Positions 9,884-18,334 are shown, counted from the first letter of the stretch. The stretch is DNA of 64,000 nt from Marinihelvus sp963695135 (GCA_963695135.1 CAVOGA010000001.1:248001-312000), one strand, 5' to 3'. Program-made: numbers and translations. Notes: a model not told the origin generated them from the letters alone.

Positions 9884-10450
9884 CTAGCGCGCCTCTTCCA
9901 TGACCTGGTAGAGCCAGGCTCTGGCAGCGCGCCACTTCCGGTTGACCGTGGCTTCGGAAACTTCCAGGGCGATCGCTGTCTCGTCAATGGTAAGGCCGCC
10001 GAAATAGCGCAGCGTGACGATATCCGCCTGACACTCGTCTATGTTTGAAAGCCTGGTCAGCGCCTCGTCCAGGGCAAGCAACTCCAGCGTCTCCTCGACG
10101 CTTCCGTGCACGTTTTCGTTCAGGGTGACAGCCAGTCCTCCACCGCGGCGCTGCGCATTGCGGCTGCGACCATAGTCCACGAGGATCTGGCGGATAATGC
10201 GCGAGGCGATGGCAAAGAAATGCGCACGGTCCTGCCACTCCACCGGTGCACCCCGCTGAAATTTCAGGTAGGCCTCGTGAACCAGCGCTGTGGGTTGAAT
10301 CGTGTGCCCGGCCCGTTCCTGCGCAAGCTGTCTCTGCGCCACGCTCTTTAACTGCGGATAGAGACGCTCGAAAATCCGGCCCGCAGCATCACCATCGCCC
10401 TGGGACCAGTCCCTCAGCAACATGGTCAGATTGTCGTCGCTTTGTTGCAT
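9884..10450 (-). CDS. ECF-type RNA polymerase sigma factor (TIGR02999/Sigma70-ECF group)
   Basis: The product is 188 aa from ATG 10450, preceded by GGGGA. The frame could also begin at GTG 10489, giving 201 aa, but that start has no ribosome-binding site. Region 2 is recognisable in AHFFAIASRIIRQILVDYGRSRNAQRRGGG, which I cite in part (IRQILVDYGRSRNAQ). Region 4 is the helix-turn-helix around GGLTIDETAIALEVSEATV and RKWRAARAWL. The RRGGG stretch and overall pattern fit the sigma-70 group often found next to Ser/Thr kinases in Xanthomonas and planctomycetes. No anti-sigma factor gene is adjacent, which suggests control by the kinase instead. It is the first gene of the operon that leads to the RHS protein. 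Confidence 0.92.
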   Translation of the reverse strand: MQQSDDNLTMLLRDWSQGDGDAAGRIFERLYPQLKSVAQRQLAQERAGHTIQPTALVHEAYLKFQRGAPVEWQDRAHFFAIASRIIRQILVDYGRSRNAQRRGGGLAVTLNENVHGSVEETLELLALDEALTRLSNIDECQADIVTLRYFGGLTIDETAIALEVSEATVNRKWRAARAWLYQVMEEAR

Positions 10451-10617
10451 CGCTTCCCCGGACACAGAGAGCGCACGGACTTTCTTCACCGGTGTACCGG
10501 TCCGTGACCCTGTAACTAAAGGGGATATTATCAGCTGCCGCGACCGGGCCGCGAGACCCCCCGGGTCACTCCCTGACGCGCCGGTGCCAGCGTGGACAGC
10601 ATCCCGCCAGAGCGTGA

Positions 10618-10696
10618 GGGGTCAGAGTAAAGTGTCAGAGCGGCGCACTCTGGCACTTTACTCTGACCCCTGACTCTGACCCCTGACTCTGACCCC
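10618..10696. repeat. Palindromic REP-like element with 13-bp tandem repeats
   Basis: A perfect 17-bp inverted repeat, GGGGTCAGAGTAAAGTG at 10618-10634 and its complement at 10654-10670, encloses an inner imperfect stem (CAGAG...CTCTG). It is followed at once by 2.8 copies of the 13-mer CTCTGACCCCTGA (10661-10696), the first of which overlaps the right arm. No gene is present. It lies between the sigma factor promoter region and the 3' end of aceA. It would form a strong hairpin downstream of aceA. The GGGGTCAGAGTAAA core resembles sequences that accompany REP-associated tyrosine transposases; this resemblance is from memory and was not searched. Confidence 0.7.
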
Positions 10697-10707
10697 GGGG
10701 TGTTCGT

Positions 10708-12302
10708 TCAGCCGAACTGGTTCATCGTGTTGTCTTCACCGGCTGCCTTGAGGGCCGCATCGCCGCTGAAGTACTCCTTGTGGTCGTCGCCGATGTCGGA
10801 ACCGGACATGTTCTGGTGCTTGACGCAGGCGATACCCTGGCGGATTTCCTTGCGCTGCACGCCGGCCACGTAGCCCAGCATGCCCTGCTCGCCGAAGTAC
10901 TCGCGGGCCAGGTTGTCGGTGGACAGTGCTGCCGTGTGATAGGTCGGCAGGGTGATCAGGTGGTGGAAGATACCCGCCTGGCGAGCCGAATCGGCCTGGA
11001 AGGTCCGGATCCGCTCGTCTGCCTCGGCGGCCAGCGCGGAGTCGTCGTACTCGACGCTCATCAACCGGTCCCGGTCGTAAGCGGACAGGTCCTTGCCCGC
11101 TTCGCTCCAGGCATCGAAGACCTGCTGGCGGAAGTTCAGCGTCCAGTTGAAGGACGGGCTGTTGTTGTAGACCAGCTTGGCGTTCGGGATCACCTCGCGG
11201 ATGCGATCGACCATGCCGCCGATCTGGCCGATGTGCGGCTTTTCGGTCTCGATCCACAGCAGGTCTGCGCCGTTCTGCAGGGAGGTGATGCAGTCCAGTA
11301 CGCAGCGGTCCTCGCCGGTGCCCTTGCGGAACTGGAACAGGTTGGAGGGCAGCCGCTTCGGACGCAACAGCTTGCCGTCACGGTTGATGACCACGTCGCC
11401 GTTGTTCATGTCGGCCAGGTCCACTTCCTCGCAGTCCAGGAAGCTGTTGTACTGGTCGCCCAGGTCGCCCGGCTGCATGGGTCACGGCGATCTGCTTGGT
11501 CAGGCCGGCGCCCAGGGAGTCGGTGCGGGCCACGATCACCCCGTCGTCCACACCCAGTTCCAGAAAGGCGTAACGGATCGCGCGGATCTTGGCCAGGAAG
11601 TCCTCGTGCGGAACGGTCACCTTGCCGTCCTGGTGGCCGCACTGCTTCTCGTCGGATACCTGGTTCTCGATCTGGATCGCGCAGGCGCCGGCCTCGATCA
11701 TCTTCTTGGCCAGCAGGTAGGTGGCCTCGGCGTTGCCAAACCCGGCGTCGATATCGGCAATGATCGGCACGACGTGCGTCTGGAAGTTGTCGATCTGGTT
11801 CTGGATGTCCTTGGCCTTGACCTGGTCACCGGCGCCGCGGGCTTCGTCCAGCGCGCGGAACAGGCCGCCCAGCTCCCGGGCGTCCGCCTGGCGCAGAAAG
11901 GTGTACAGCTCCTCGATCAGGGCGGGTACGGACGTCTTCTCGTGCATGGACTGGTCGGGCAGCGGGCCGAACTCGGAACGCAGGGCCGCGATCATCCAGC
12001 CGGACAGGTACAGGTAGCGCTTGTTGGTAGTCACCGAAGTGCTTCTTGATGGCGATCAGCTTCTGCTGGCCGATAAAGCCGTGCCAGCAACCGAGGGACT
12101 GGGTGTACCGGCCCGGATCGGCGTCATATTCCGCCATGTCCTTGCGCATGATGTGCGCGGTGTAACGGGCGATATCCAGGCCGGTCCTGAAACGGTTCTG
12201 CAGGCGCATACGGGCAGCCGATTCCGGGCTGATGTCGTTCCAGGCGTGGCCCGCCTGCTCACGCAGGGCGGTTAATTTGGCGATTTCTTCAGAATAGGTC
12301 AT
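10708..12302 (-). pseudogene. aceA: Isocitrate lyase, frame broken by two 1-base insertions
   Basis: Isocitrate lyase splits isocitrate into glyoxylate and succinate in the glyoxylate shunt. The three reading-frame pieces join into a protein of about 530 aa, the length of the long Pseudomonas-type enzyme. Recognisable blocks are YTQSLGCWHGFIGQQKLIAI, KRYLYLSGWMIAALRSEFGP, DIDAGFGNAEATYLLAKKM, the catalytic-loop segment KQCGHQDGKVTVPHEDFLAK, and the ending GEDNTMNQFG. The frame shifts once near 12030 (HFGD-TTNKRY) and once near 11485 (ccc before ATGCAGCCG). Removing one base at each place restores the frame. All other residues look conserved, so sequence error is more likely than decay. aceB lies 108 bases upstream in the same orientation. 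Confidence 0.9.
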
Positions 12303-12410
12303 GAGTGCACCTCGGTTGTGTAGGATTGCTGAGTCCGGCGTCGGGCCACTCCGTCATGGCAGTTCACGCCTCAAAGCCGGCCTCGCGGTTTAGTCTTTAA
12401 CGCCCGCCAC

Positions 12411-14012
12411 TCACGCCACCAGGTGGGGATAAGCGGGCAGGGTCAGGAAGTCTTCTAACGTTTCGCGCCGGGACATTTCGCGCAGCAGGGCCGTGGCCCG
12501 GTTGACCGCCGCCGTGTGGCCGTTCATCCCCGCCGCCATCAGCTTGGCGTGCTCGGAACTGAACAATTCATCGATATAGTCATTGTCGACGGTCCGGCCC
12601 CCGGCGGTTTTCACGCCATGGTGCGCCCACTGCCAGATCTGCGTGCGGCCGATTTCCGCCGTGGCCGCATCTTCCATCAGGTTGTCGATCGGCACGCAGC
12701 CATTGCCGTCCATCCAGGCGGCCAGGTACAGGATGGCAACGCGGATATTGTGGCGGATGCCCTCCTCGGTGATCTCTCCCGCACAGGGGGTCAGCAGGTC
12801 TTCCGCGGTAATGACCTCGTCGGAGATCGGCTTGTCGATCTGGTTCGGACCGGTCATGACCTTGTCGAACTCGGCCCTGGCCAGGGGCTCCAGCGCCGGA
12901 TGCGCGACCCAGGTGCCGTCATGACCATTGCGGGCCTCGCGCTCCTTGTCGGCGCGGACTTTTTCCATGGCCGCCGCGTTGGCCTCTTCGTCGCCGCGAA
13001 TCGGAATCTGCGCGGCCATGCCGCCCATCGCGAACGCGCCGCGCCTGTGACAGGTTTGAATCAGCAGGCGCGAGTAGGCGCTCATGAAAGGTACTGCCAT
13101 GGTCACGCTGGCGCGGTCCGGGAGAATCCGGTCCGGGTGGGTGCGCAGGGTCTTGATGTAAGAAAAAATATAATCCCAGCGCCCGCAGTTCAGCCCCAGG
13201 ATGCGATCCTTGAGGGCGTAGAGAATTTCGTTCATCTGGAAAGCCGCGGGCAGGGTTTCGATGAGCACGGTCACCTTGACCGTGCCGTGTTCCATGCCGA
13301 GGCGCTTTTCCGACCAGGCAATCACGTCTTCCCAGTACTCGGCCTCCTTGTAATGCTCAAGTTTGGGCAGGTAGAAATAGGGGTGCTTGCCCTGTTCCGC
13401 CAGGACCTCGTGATTGAGGAACAGGAACAGCCCGAAATCGACCAGCGAGCCGGGAATCGGATGACCCGCGATGCGCAGGTGACGGGTCGGCATATGCAGA
13501 CCGCGCGGGCGCACCATCAGCACCGCAGTTTCATCGTTCAGGCTGTAGCGCTTGCCTTCCTCGGTGGTGAAGTCCACCCGGCGGCGCAGCGCATCAAACA
13601 GGTTGACCTGGCCTTTCATGATTGCGTGCCAGGTCGGCGAGGTGGAGTCTTCAAAATCGGCCATGTACACCTGGGCACCCGAATTGAGCGCGTTAATGAC
13701 CATCTTGCGCGTTACCGGCCCGGTTATTTCCGTGCGGCGGTCCAGAACCTCCCCGGGAATCGGCGCCACTTTCCAGTCACCGTTGCGGATGTCGGCGGTT
13801 TCCGGCAGGAAATCCGGCAGCGCGCCCGCGTCGAAGGCGGCCTGGCGCGCCTTGCGCTCTTCAAGCAATTCCCGCTGGCGGTCAGTGAACGTTTCGGCCA
13901 GTTCCACGAGGAAATCCTGCGCTTCGGGCGTCAGCACCCGGCGGGAAGCCGGCGTGTCGATATGGATCATCTCGAGACGGGGAGAAGTGTATTGCAGGAC
14001 AGTGGAATTCAT
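12411..14012 (-). CDS. aceB: Malate synthase A
   Basis: This 533-aa protein condenses glyoxylate with acetyl-CoA to malate, the second step of the glyoxylate shunt. Family blocks seen include the early ADFEDSTSPTW segment with its acidic metal ligand, VRPRGLH, KVTVLIETLPAAFQMNEIL, GLNCGRWDYIFSYIKTLR, MSAYSRLLIQTCHRRGAFAMGG (cited in part) and the C-terminal EDAATAEIGRTQIWQW. Length and motif order are those of the A-type enzyme, not the larger GlcB. It precedes aceA on the minus strand and is divergent from a LysR regulator. Confidence 0.96.
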   Translation of the reverse strand: MNSTVLQYTSPRLEMIHIDTPASRRVLTPEAQDFLVELAETFTDRQRELLEERKARQAAFDAGALPDFLPETADIRNGDWKVAPIPGEVLDRRTEITGPVTRKMVINALNSGAQVYMADFEDSTSPTWHAIMKGQVNLFDALRRRVDFTTEEGKRYSLNDETAVLMVRPRGLHMPTRHLRIAGHPIPGSLVDFGLFLFLNHEVLAEQGKHPYFYLPKLEHYKEAEYWEDVIAWSEKRLGMEHGTVKVTVLIETLPAAFQMNEILYALKDRILGLNCGRWDYIFSYIKTLRTHPDRILPDRASVTMAVPFMSAYSRLLIQTCHRRGAFAMGGMAAQIPIRGDEEANAAAMEKVRADKEREARNGHDGTWVAHPALEPLARAEFDKVMTGPNQIDKPISDEVITAEDLLTPCAGEITEEGIRHNIRVAILYLAAWMDGNGCVPIDNLMEDAATAEIGRTQIWQWAHHGVKTAGGRTVDNDYIDELFSSEHAKLMAAGMNGHTAAVNRATALLREMSRRETLEDFLTLPAYPHLVA

Positions 14013-14065
14013 GAGCTGAGCCTTTAAAAGAGGTGTTCGTGAGCACCCCAGCTTAGGCCCGTGAG

Positions 14066-14093
14066 GCTATAATTCACAATATAAATGTTTCAA
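14066..14093 (-). promoter_or_regulatory. Candidate sigma70 promoter of aceB(A)
   Basis: On the minus strand TTGAAA (14093-14088) and TATAGC (14071-14066) are 16 bases apart and about 54 bases upstream of the aceB start. The surrounding 14060-14115 stretch is unusually AT-rich for this window and lies between aceB and the divergent LysR gene, so it probably also carries the regulator's binding site. No defined operator could be assigned. Confidence 0.4.
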
Positions 14094-14137
14094 ATACCAT
14101 TATTAGTTTTGTTAATGCTACAGGTGATTGTTTTCCA

Positions 14138-15088
14138 ATGGAAAAAACACAGCGCTTCTACTACAAGGGAAATCCGCTCAAGCAGCTGCGCGCTTTTTGC
14201 ACCGTGGCGCGCACCGGCAAGATGACCGATGCGGCCGAGGAACTGTTCCTCAGCCAGTCTGCGGTAAGCCTGCAGGTGAAGGCGCTGGAAACCGCGCTGG
14301 AGACCACCCTGTTCGAACGTCGCGGACCCAGCATCCAGCTGACCCCGGAGGGCAACAAGCTGCTGGACATGGCGCGCCCGCTGGTCGAGGAAATCGACGC
14401 CCTGCCGGCACGTTTCGAAAAGGAAGTCCGCGGCAACACGGAGACCGGCGAGGTGATTATCGCCGCCGGCGAATCCACGATTATCTACATCCTGCCACGG
14501 CTCGTCTCGCGCTTCCGGGAGCGTTACCCCGGTATCAAGGTGCAGATGCGCAACGTGACCGGGCGCGACGGACTGGCGATGATCCGCGAGGACGAGGTCG
14601 ACTTCGCGATCGGCTCCATGCTGGATGTGCCCACGGACATCAGCTACACCCCCATGTATACCTTCGACCCGGCGCTGATCATGCCCCTGGGTCACGAGCT
14701 GGCCGACCGCGAGCAGATCAGCCTGGAGGACATCGCGCCGTACGGCCTGATCCTGCCGCCACGTCGCCTCACCACCTGGCGCCTGGTGGACCGGGTGTTC
14801 CAGCAGCAGGGCGTGCCCTTCAACGTGGTGCTGGAAGTGGGTGGCTGGGAAGTGATCAAGCGCTACGTAGAGGCCAACTTCGGCCTGTCGATTGTCACCA
14901 GCATCTGCCTGCGCGAGGAGGACCGGCTGGTGGCGCGCAATATGAGCCACTACTTTCCCAAGCGGACTTACGGGGTGGTCAGCCGACGGGGCCGGCACCT
15001 GCCCATGCAGGCGCGGGCGTTCCTTGAAGAAATCCGCGACCTGCCCATCTCCGACTCGCCCTGGCACACGGGCGAGTCTTCACGCTAA
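14138..15088 (+). CDS. LysR-family transcriptional regulator, divergent from aceBA
   Basis: The 316-aa protein has the LysR winged helix at the N-terminus (LKQLRAFCTVARTGKMTDAA then LFLSQSAVSLQVKALE), followed by a substrate-binding domain (about residues 95-300). The ligand-domain start GEVIIAAGESTIIYILPRLV is of the CysB-like type. Divergent placement 125 bases from aceB is the usual arrangement for a LysR regulator and its target, so control of the glyoxylate shunt is a reasonable inference. The effector is unknown. A hairpin follows the stop codon directly. Confidence 0.9.
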   Translation: MEKTQRFYYKGNPLKQLRAFCTVARTGKMTDAAEELFLSQSAVSLQVKALETALETTLFERRGPSIQLTPEGNKLLDMARPLVEEIDALPARFEKEVRGNTETGEVIIAAGESTIIYILPRLVSRFRERYPGIKVQMRNVTGRDGLAMIREDEVDFAIGSMLDVPTDISYTPMYTFDPALIMPLGHELADREQISLEDIAPYGLILPPRRLTTWRLVDRVFQQQGVPFNVVLEVGGWEVIKRYVEANFGLSIVTSICLREEDRLVARNMSHYFPKRTYGVVSRRGRHLPMQARAFLEEIRDLPISDSPWHTGESSR

Positions 15089-15090
15089 AC

Positions 15091-15113
15091 AACGCCGGCA
15101 AGGGGCCGGCGTT
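15091..15113 (+). terminator. Hairpin terminator after the LysR gene
   Basis: Arms AACGCCGGC (15091-15099) and GCCGGCGTT (15105-15113) are perfectly complementary with the five-base loop AAGGG. Only three T follow, so it may be a weak intrinsic terminator. It lies between the convergent LysR and amtB genes and could serve both. Confidence 0.6.
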
Positions 15114-15139
15114 TGCGTTGTCGGGGCATTGCGTGCGCC

Positions 15140-16411
15140 TTAACCCGAGTTGACGAATTCCGGGTAGGACTCCATGCCGCACTCGGCCACGTCCAGGCCC
15201 TCGTATTCCTCTTCCTCGGTGACGCGGATACCAAGCACCAGCTTCAGGGCCAGCCACACCAGGAAACTGGCGCCGAAGACCCAGCCAAAGATGGTGGCAG
15301 CGCCGATAAGCTGACCGGAGAAAGTCACCTCCGCGTTGGTTACGGGCACCAGCATGAGCCCGAGAATGCCGACCGTGCCGTGCACGGAGATCGCACCCAC
15401 CGGGTCATCGATCTTCAGTTTGTCGAGGGCAACGATGGACAACACCACCAGGATCCCGCCGGTCACGCCCCACAGGAAGGCCTGCAGCGCGGTCGGCGTG
15501 GAGGGCTCCGCGGTGATGGCCACCAGGCCCGCCAGGGCGCCGTTCAGCGCCATGGTCAGGTCGGCCTTGCCGAACATCAGGCGGGCGGTGATCAGCGCCG
15601 CAATCAGTCCGCCTGAGGCTGAGGCATTGGTGTTAAGAAACACCCAGGCCATGGAATGGGCGCTGGTCGCATCGGCCAGCTTCAGGACCGAGCCGCCGTT
15701 AAAGCCGAACCAGCCCATCCAGAGGATAAAGGTGCCCAGCGTGGCCAGCGGGAGGTTGCAGCCCGGCAGCGCGTTCATGCGGCCATCGGGCCGGTACTTG
15801 CCCCGCCGCGGCCCGAGCAGCAGCACGCCCGCCAGGGCTGCCGAGGCGCCGGCCAGGTGCACGATGCCGGAACCGGCAAAATCACTGAAGCCCAGTTCAC
15901 CCAGGTTATACAGGCCAAACACGTCCTGGCCGTTCCAGGTCCAGGAGCCTTCCACCGGGTAGATAAAGCCGGTCATGACGACGGTGAACAACAGGAAGGT
16001 CCACAACTTCATACGCTCCGCCACGGCGCCCGAGACGATGGACATGGCGGTGGCCACGAACACCACCTGGAAGAAGAAATCCGCGGCCCGCGAGTACACC
16101 GCGTCACCGCCGAACCCGGCGGCGGCGGAATCGGCGTACACCGTTTCAACGACAAAATCGCTGGTGTGCACGACCTCCGACAGCAGGTAGCCGCCGTCGT
16201 ACATGATCGCGTAGCCGAACAGCATGTACATGGTGCAGGCGATCGCGAACAGGGCGACGTTCTTGGTGAGAATCTCCGTCGTGTTCTTGGCCCGCACCAG
16301 GCCGGCCTCGAGCATCGCAAAGCCGGCCGCCATCCACATGACCAGGGCGCCGCAGACCAGGAACATGAAGGTGTCGAGGGCGAACTGAAGTTCGAAAATC
16401 TGGTTTTCCAT
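15140..16411 (-). CDS. amtB: Ammonium transporter AmtB
   Basis: The 423-aa inner-membrane protein has about eleven hydrophobic segments. It carries family signatures such as FALDTFMFLVCGALVMWMAA, FAMLEAGLVRAKNT, the DFAGSGIVHLAGASAALAG block with the pore histidine, and FILWMGWFGFNGGS. It mediates ammonium uptake and is blocked by unmodified GlnK. It is encoded 42 bases downstream of glnK, the common glnK-amtB arrangement. The N-terminus begins directly at MENQIF with no cleaved signal peptide. Confidence 0.96.
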   Translation of the reverse strand: MENQIFELQFALDTFMFLVCGALVMWMAAGFAMLEAGLVRAKNTTEILTKNVALFAIACTMYMLFGYAIMYDGGYLLSEVVHTSDFVVETVYADSAAAGFGGDAVYSRAADFFFQVVFVATAMSIVSGAVAERMKLWTFLLFTVVMTGFIYPVEGSWTWNGQDVFGLYNLGELGFSDFAGSGIVHLAGASAALAGVLLLGPRRGKYRPDGRMNALPGCNLPLATLGTFILWMGWFGFNGGSVLKLADATSAHSMAWVFLNTNASASGGLIAALITARLMFGKADLTMALNGALAGLVAITAEPSTPTALQAFLWGVTGGILVVLSIVALDKLKIDDPVGAISVHGTVGILGLMLVPVTNAEVTFSGQLIGAATIFGWVFGASFLVWLALKLVLGIRVTEEEEYEGLDVAECGMESYPEFVNSG

Positions 16412-16453
16412 GGGTCTAACTCACTCCCGGAGCGCGCAGGGGCTGGCGCCGCT

Positions 16454-16792
16454 TCAAATGGCTTTCTCGCCGGTTTCACCGGTACGGATACGCACGACCT
16501 CTTCCAGGCGGGTGACAAACACCTTGCCATCGCCGATCTTGCCGGTCACGGCGGACTGGATGATGGCCTCGACCACGGCCTCGGCCATGTCGTCGCTTAC
16601 CGCGGTTTCCAGCTTGATCTTGGGTAACAGGTCGACCACGTATTCGGCCCCGCGGTACAGCTCCGTATGACCTTTCTGACGGCCAAAACCCTTGACCTCG
16701 GTAACCGTGACCCCGGTGACACCGACCTGGGCCAGCGCTTCGCGGACCTCGTCGAGTTTGAAGGGCTTGATGATGGCAGTAACCAGTTGCAT
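16454..16792 (-). CDS. glnK: PII nitrogen regulatory protein GlnK
   Basis: The 112-aa PII protein starts MQLVTAIIKPFKLDEVREAL. The T-loop is intact with Tyr51 in RGAEYVVDLLPK, the uridylylation site, and the B-loop TGKIGDGKVFV is complete. The frame is open for another 172 codons upstream, but that part is low-complexity and not PII-like, so ATG 16792 is the start. GlnK reports nitrogen status and binds AmtB. A sigma54-type promoter and NtrC-like sites lie upstream. Confidence 0.97.
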   Translation of the reverse strand: MQLVTAIIKPFKLDEVREALAQVGVTGVTVTEVKGFGRQKGHTELYRGAEYVVDLLPKIKLETAVSDDMAEAVVEAIIQSAVTGKIGDGKVFVTRLEEVVRIRTGETGEKAI

Positions 16793-16839
16793 GGTCAGGG
16801 AATCCTCGCTGTCCGATTCAGGGCATTGCTGATGGAAGA

Positions 16840-16855
16840 TGCAGAAATCGGGCCA
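16840..16855 (-). promoter_or_regulatory. Sigma54 promoter of glnK-amtB
   Basis: The minus strand reads TGGCCCGATTTCTGCA, which matches TGGCACG-N4-TTGCA at 10 of 12 defined positions. The GG and GC dinucleotides are at the required spacing. It lies 48 bases upstream of the glnK start codon, leaving a normal leader. Confidence 0.7.
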
Positions 16856-16893
16856 AGCAGAAACTTGCCTGCCATCGCCGGCTTGCCGGGGTA

Positions 16894-16923
16894 CGCACCA
16901 ACAACGTGCATCATTTTGGTGCA
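16894..16923. promoter_or_regulatory. Two overlapping NtrC-like enhancer sites
   Basis: Two 17-bp dyads of the TGCACC-N5-GGTGCA type share four bases. Positions 16907-16923 read TGCATC-ATTTT-GGTGCA, one mismatch. Positions 16894-16910 read CGCACC-AACAA-CGTGCA, two mismatches. They sit roughly 40-70 bases upstream of the sigma54 element. NtrC normally binds such tandem sites to activate glnK-amtB under nitrogen limitation. Confidence 0.65.
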
Positions 16924-16981
16924 CGGGTAAATTGCTGGTGCGCTGTTGGGTCGCAGGCCGGCAAAGACGTAGACTTGCGCG

Positions 16982-17953
16982 ATGCCTGCTGTACTTACTT
17001 TCATGGCCCGGTCGACGGGACTGCTTGCACTGCTGCTGTTGACCGGCTGCGCGCCCGGGCCGGACACGGTCCACGTGCTGGGGGGCAGCACCATGGGTAC
17101 CGGCTACGAGATTCAGATCGTAGGCCCGGTGCGCGATGACGAGGCACTGGCGAATCAGATCGCAGCGGAACTGGCGGTGATTGATCAGGAAATGTCCACC
17201 TGGCGGGACGATTCCGTGCTCAGCCGCTTCAATGCCGGGCCCGCCGGTGTATGGGTCGACATACCGTCGCGGACTGCCGCGGTGCTCAGCGCCGCGGAAC
17301 GCCTTCATGAACTCAGCGGCGGGGCGCTGGACATTACTTTACGACCGCTGTCGCTGGCCTGGGGTTTCCAGGGCGATTCGCTGCCGCGCATACCCCCGGA
17401 GGCAGAATTGCTGGGACTTGGCAAACACACGGGCATGTCCCTGCTGGAGCGCTCCGCGGACGGAACCGCGATCCGCAAGCAGGTTGCCGGGCTGGAGATC
17501 GACGTTTCAGCGCTGGCCAAGGGCTATGCGGTGGACCAGCTCGCAGCCCTGCTGCGGCAAGCCGGCTACCGGAATTTCATGGTGGAGATCGGCGGCGAGA
17601 TCTACGCCGGCGGTGAACGCCCCGGCGGCGGGCCCTGGCGCGTGGCGGTGGAGGCGCCGGGCTCCGACAGTGACGAGCCCGTGGTGCTCTCACTGCAGGA
17701 CCAGGCCGTGGCCAGTTCCGGGGACTACCGCAATTACTTTGAAATGGACGGGCAGCGCTACGCGCACATACTGGACCCGCGCACCGGCCGCCCGGCTGCG
17801 GGGGCAATCAGCGCGGTGACGGTGATTGCGGACGATGCGATGACCGCGGATGCGCTGGCCACGGCCCTGATGGTCATGTCCCGGGCCGAAGGGCTGGCGC
17901 TGGCCGAAACCGCCGGTGTCGAGGCACTGATCAGTTTGCGGGACCCCGGGTAA
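16982..17953 (+). CDS. apbE: FAD:protein FMN transferase, lipoprotein (ApbE)
   Basis: ApbE covalently attaches FMN to Thr/Ser of target flavoproteins such as NqrB/NqrC or RnfG/RnfD in the periplasm. The 323-aa product has a lipoprotein signal with lipobox LLTGC at about residue 20. Family motifs follow: GSTMGTGYEI, DVSALAKGYAVDQL, VEIGGEIYAGG, SGDYRNYFEMDGQRYAHILD with the RTGRP sequence, and DAMTADALATALMVM, which holds the metal-binding Asp and Thr. No Nqr or Rnf genes are in the window, so its client is unknown. Confidence 0.93.
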   Translation: MPAVLTFMARSTGLLALLLLTGCAPGPDTVHVLGGSTMGTGYEIQIVGPVRDDEALANQIAAELAVIDQEMSTWRDDSVLSRFNAGPAGVWVDIPSRTAAVLSAAERLHELSGGALDITLRPLSLAWGFQGDSLPRIPPEAELLGLGKHTGMSLLERSADGTAIRKQVAGLEIDVSALAKGYAVDQLAALLRQAGYRNFMVEIGGEIYAGGERPGGGPWRVAVEAPGSDSDEPVVLSLQDQAVASSGDYRNYFEMDGQRYAHILDPRTGRPAAGAISAVTVIADDAMTADALATALMVMSRAEGLALAETAGVEALISLRDPG

Positions 17954-18071
17954 ACGGCCCGCCCGGCAATCTCCAGCCAGACAGCGATGATCAATCAAGC
18001 AGGCCTGATTTAAGGCGCCAACTTTTTGCGTGTGTGTTGGTAATGCCAAAAAAGGCAAGGAGAGCACTTAT

Positions 18072-18206
18072 ATGAACCAGGAAAGCAGGCAGGACGAGGA
18101 CGGGGCGCCGGAACATCAGCCCAGTCACCCGGAAAACCAGGAAGACGCCCCGGAGGGCGAAGAAAGCGACAGCAGATCCGGAATCCAGGGGGCTGGAACC
18201 GGTTAA
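18072..18206 (+). CDS. Small acidic, glutamate-rich protein (44 aa)
   Basis: This short gene starts ATG at 18072 with a good ribosome-binding site (AAGGAG, ten bases upstream). It encodes 44 residues beginning MNQESRQDEDGAPEHQP and ending GIQGAGTG. It is rich in Glu, Asp, Gln, Pro and Ser, has no hydrophobic segment and is probably disordered. The stop is followed within five bases by a strong intrinsic terminator, so it looks like a self-contained monocistronic unit. I do not recognise the family. Confidence 0.65.
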   Translation: MNQESRQDEDGAPEHQPSHPENQEDAPEGEESDSRSGIQGAGTG

Positions 18207-18210
18207 AAGG

Positions 18211-18237
18211 AAACCCCGCCAAGCGCGGGGTTTTTTT
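18211..18237 (+). terminator. Intrinsic terminator after the 44-aa gene
   Basis: Stem CCCCGC (18214-18219) and GCGGGG (18225-18230) with a five-base loop is extended by AAA/TTT. A run of seven T (18231-18237) follows. This is a textbook rho-independent terminator. Confidence 0.9.
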
Positions 18238-18334
18238 AAACACCAGAAAGCGACCCTGAAGTAATATCAACGCAAAGGTCTGCGCAGGGCTTCAGGCATA
18301 AGACAGACCTCATTGCTGGTGCAGGGCCGCTTTC

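Noticed and set aside
10661..10696. 13-bp direct repeats considered as a CRISPR array
   Set aside because: Units are contiguous without spacers and far too short; no cas genes are present in the window.
16859..16874. Alternative sigma54 element TGGCAGGCAAGTTTCT
   Set aside because: It lacks the essential GC at the -12 position; the element at 16840-16855 has both GG and GC at the correct spacing.
16793..17308. N-terminal extension of the glnK frame by 172 codons
   Set aside because: The extension is low in recognisable structure, covers the sigma54/NtrC region and runs antisense to apbE. PII proteins begin at MQLVTAIIKP.
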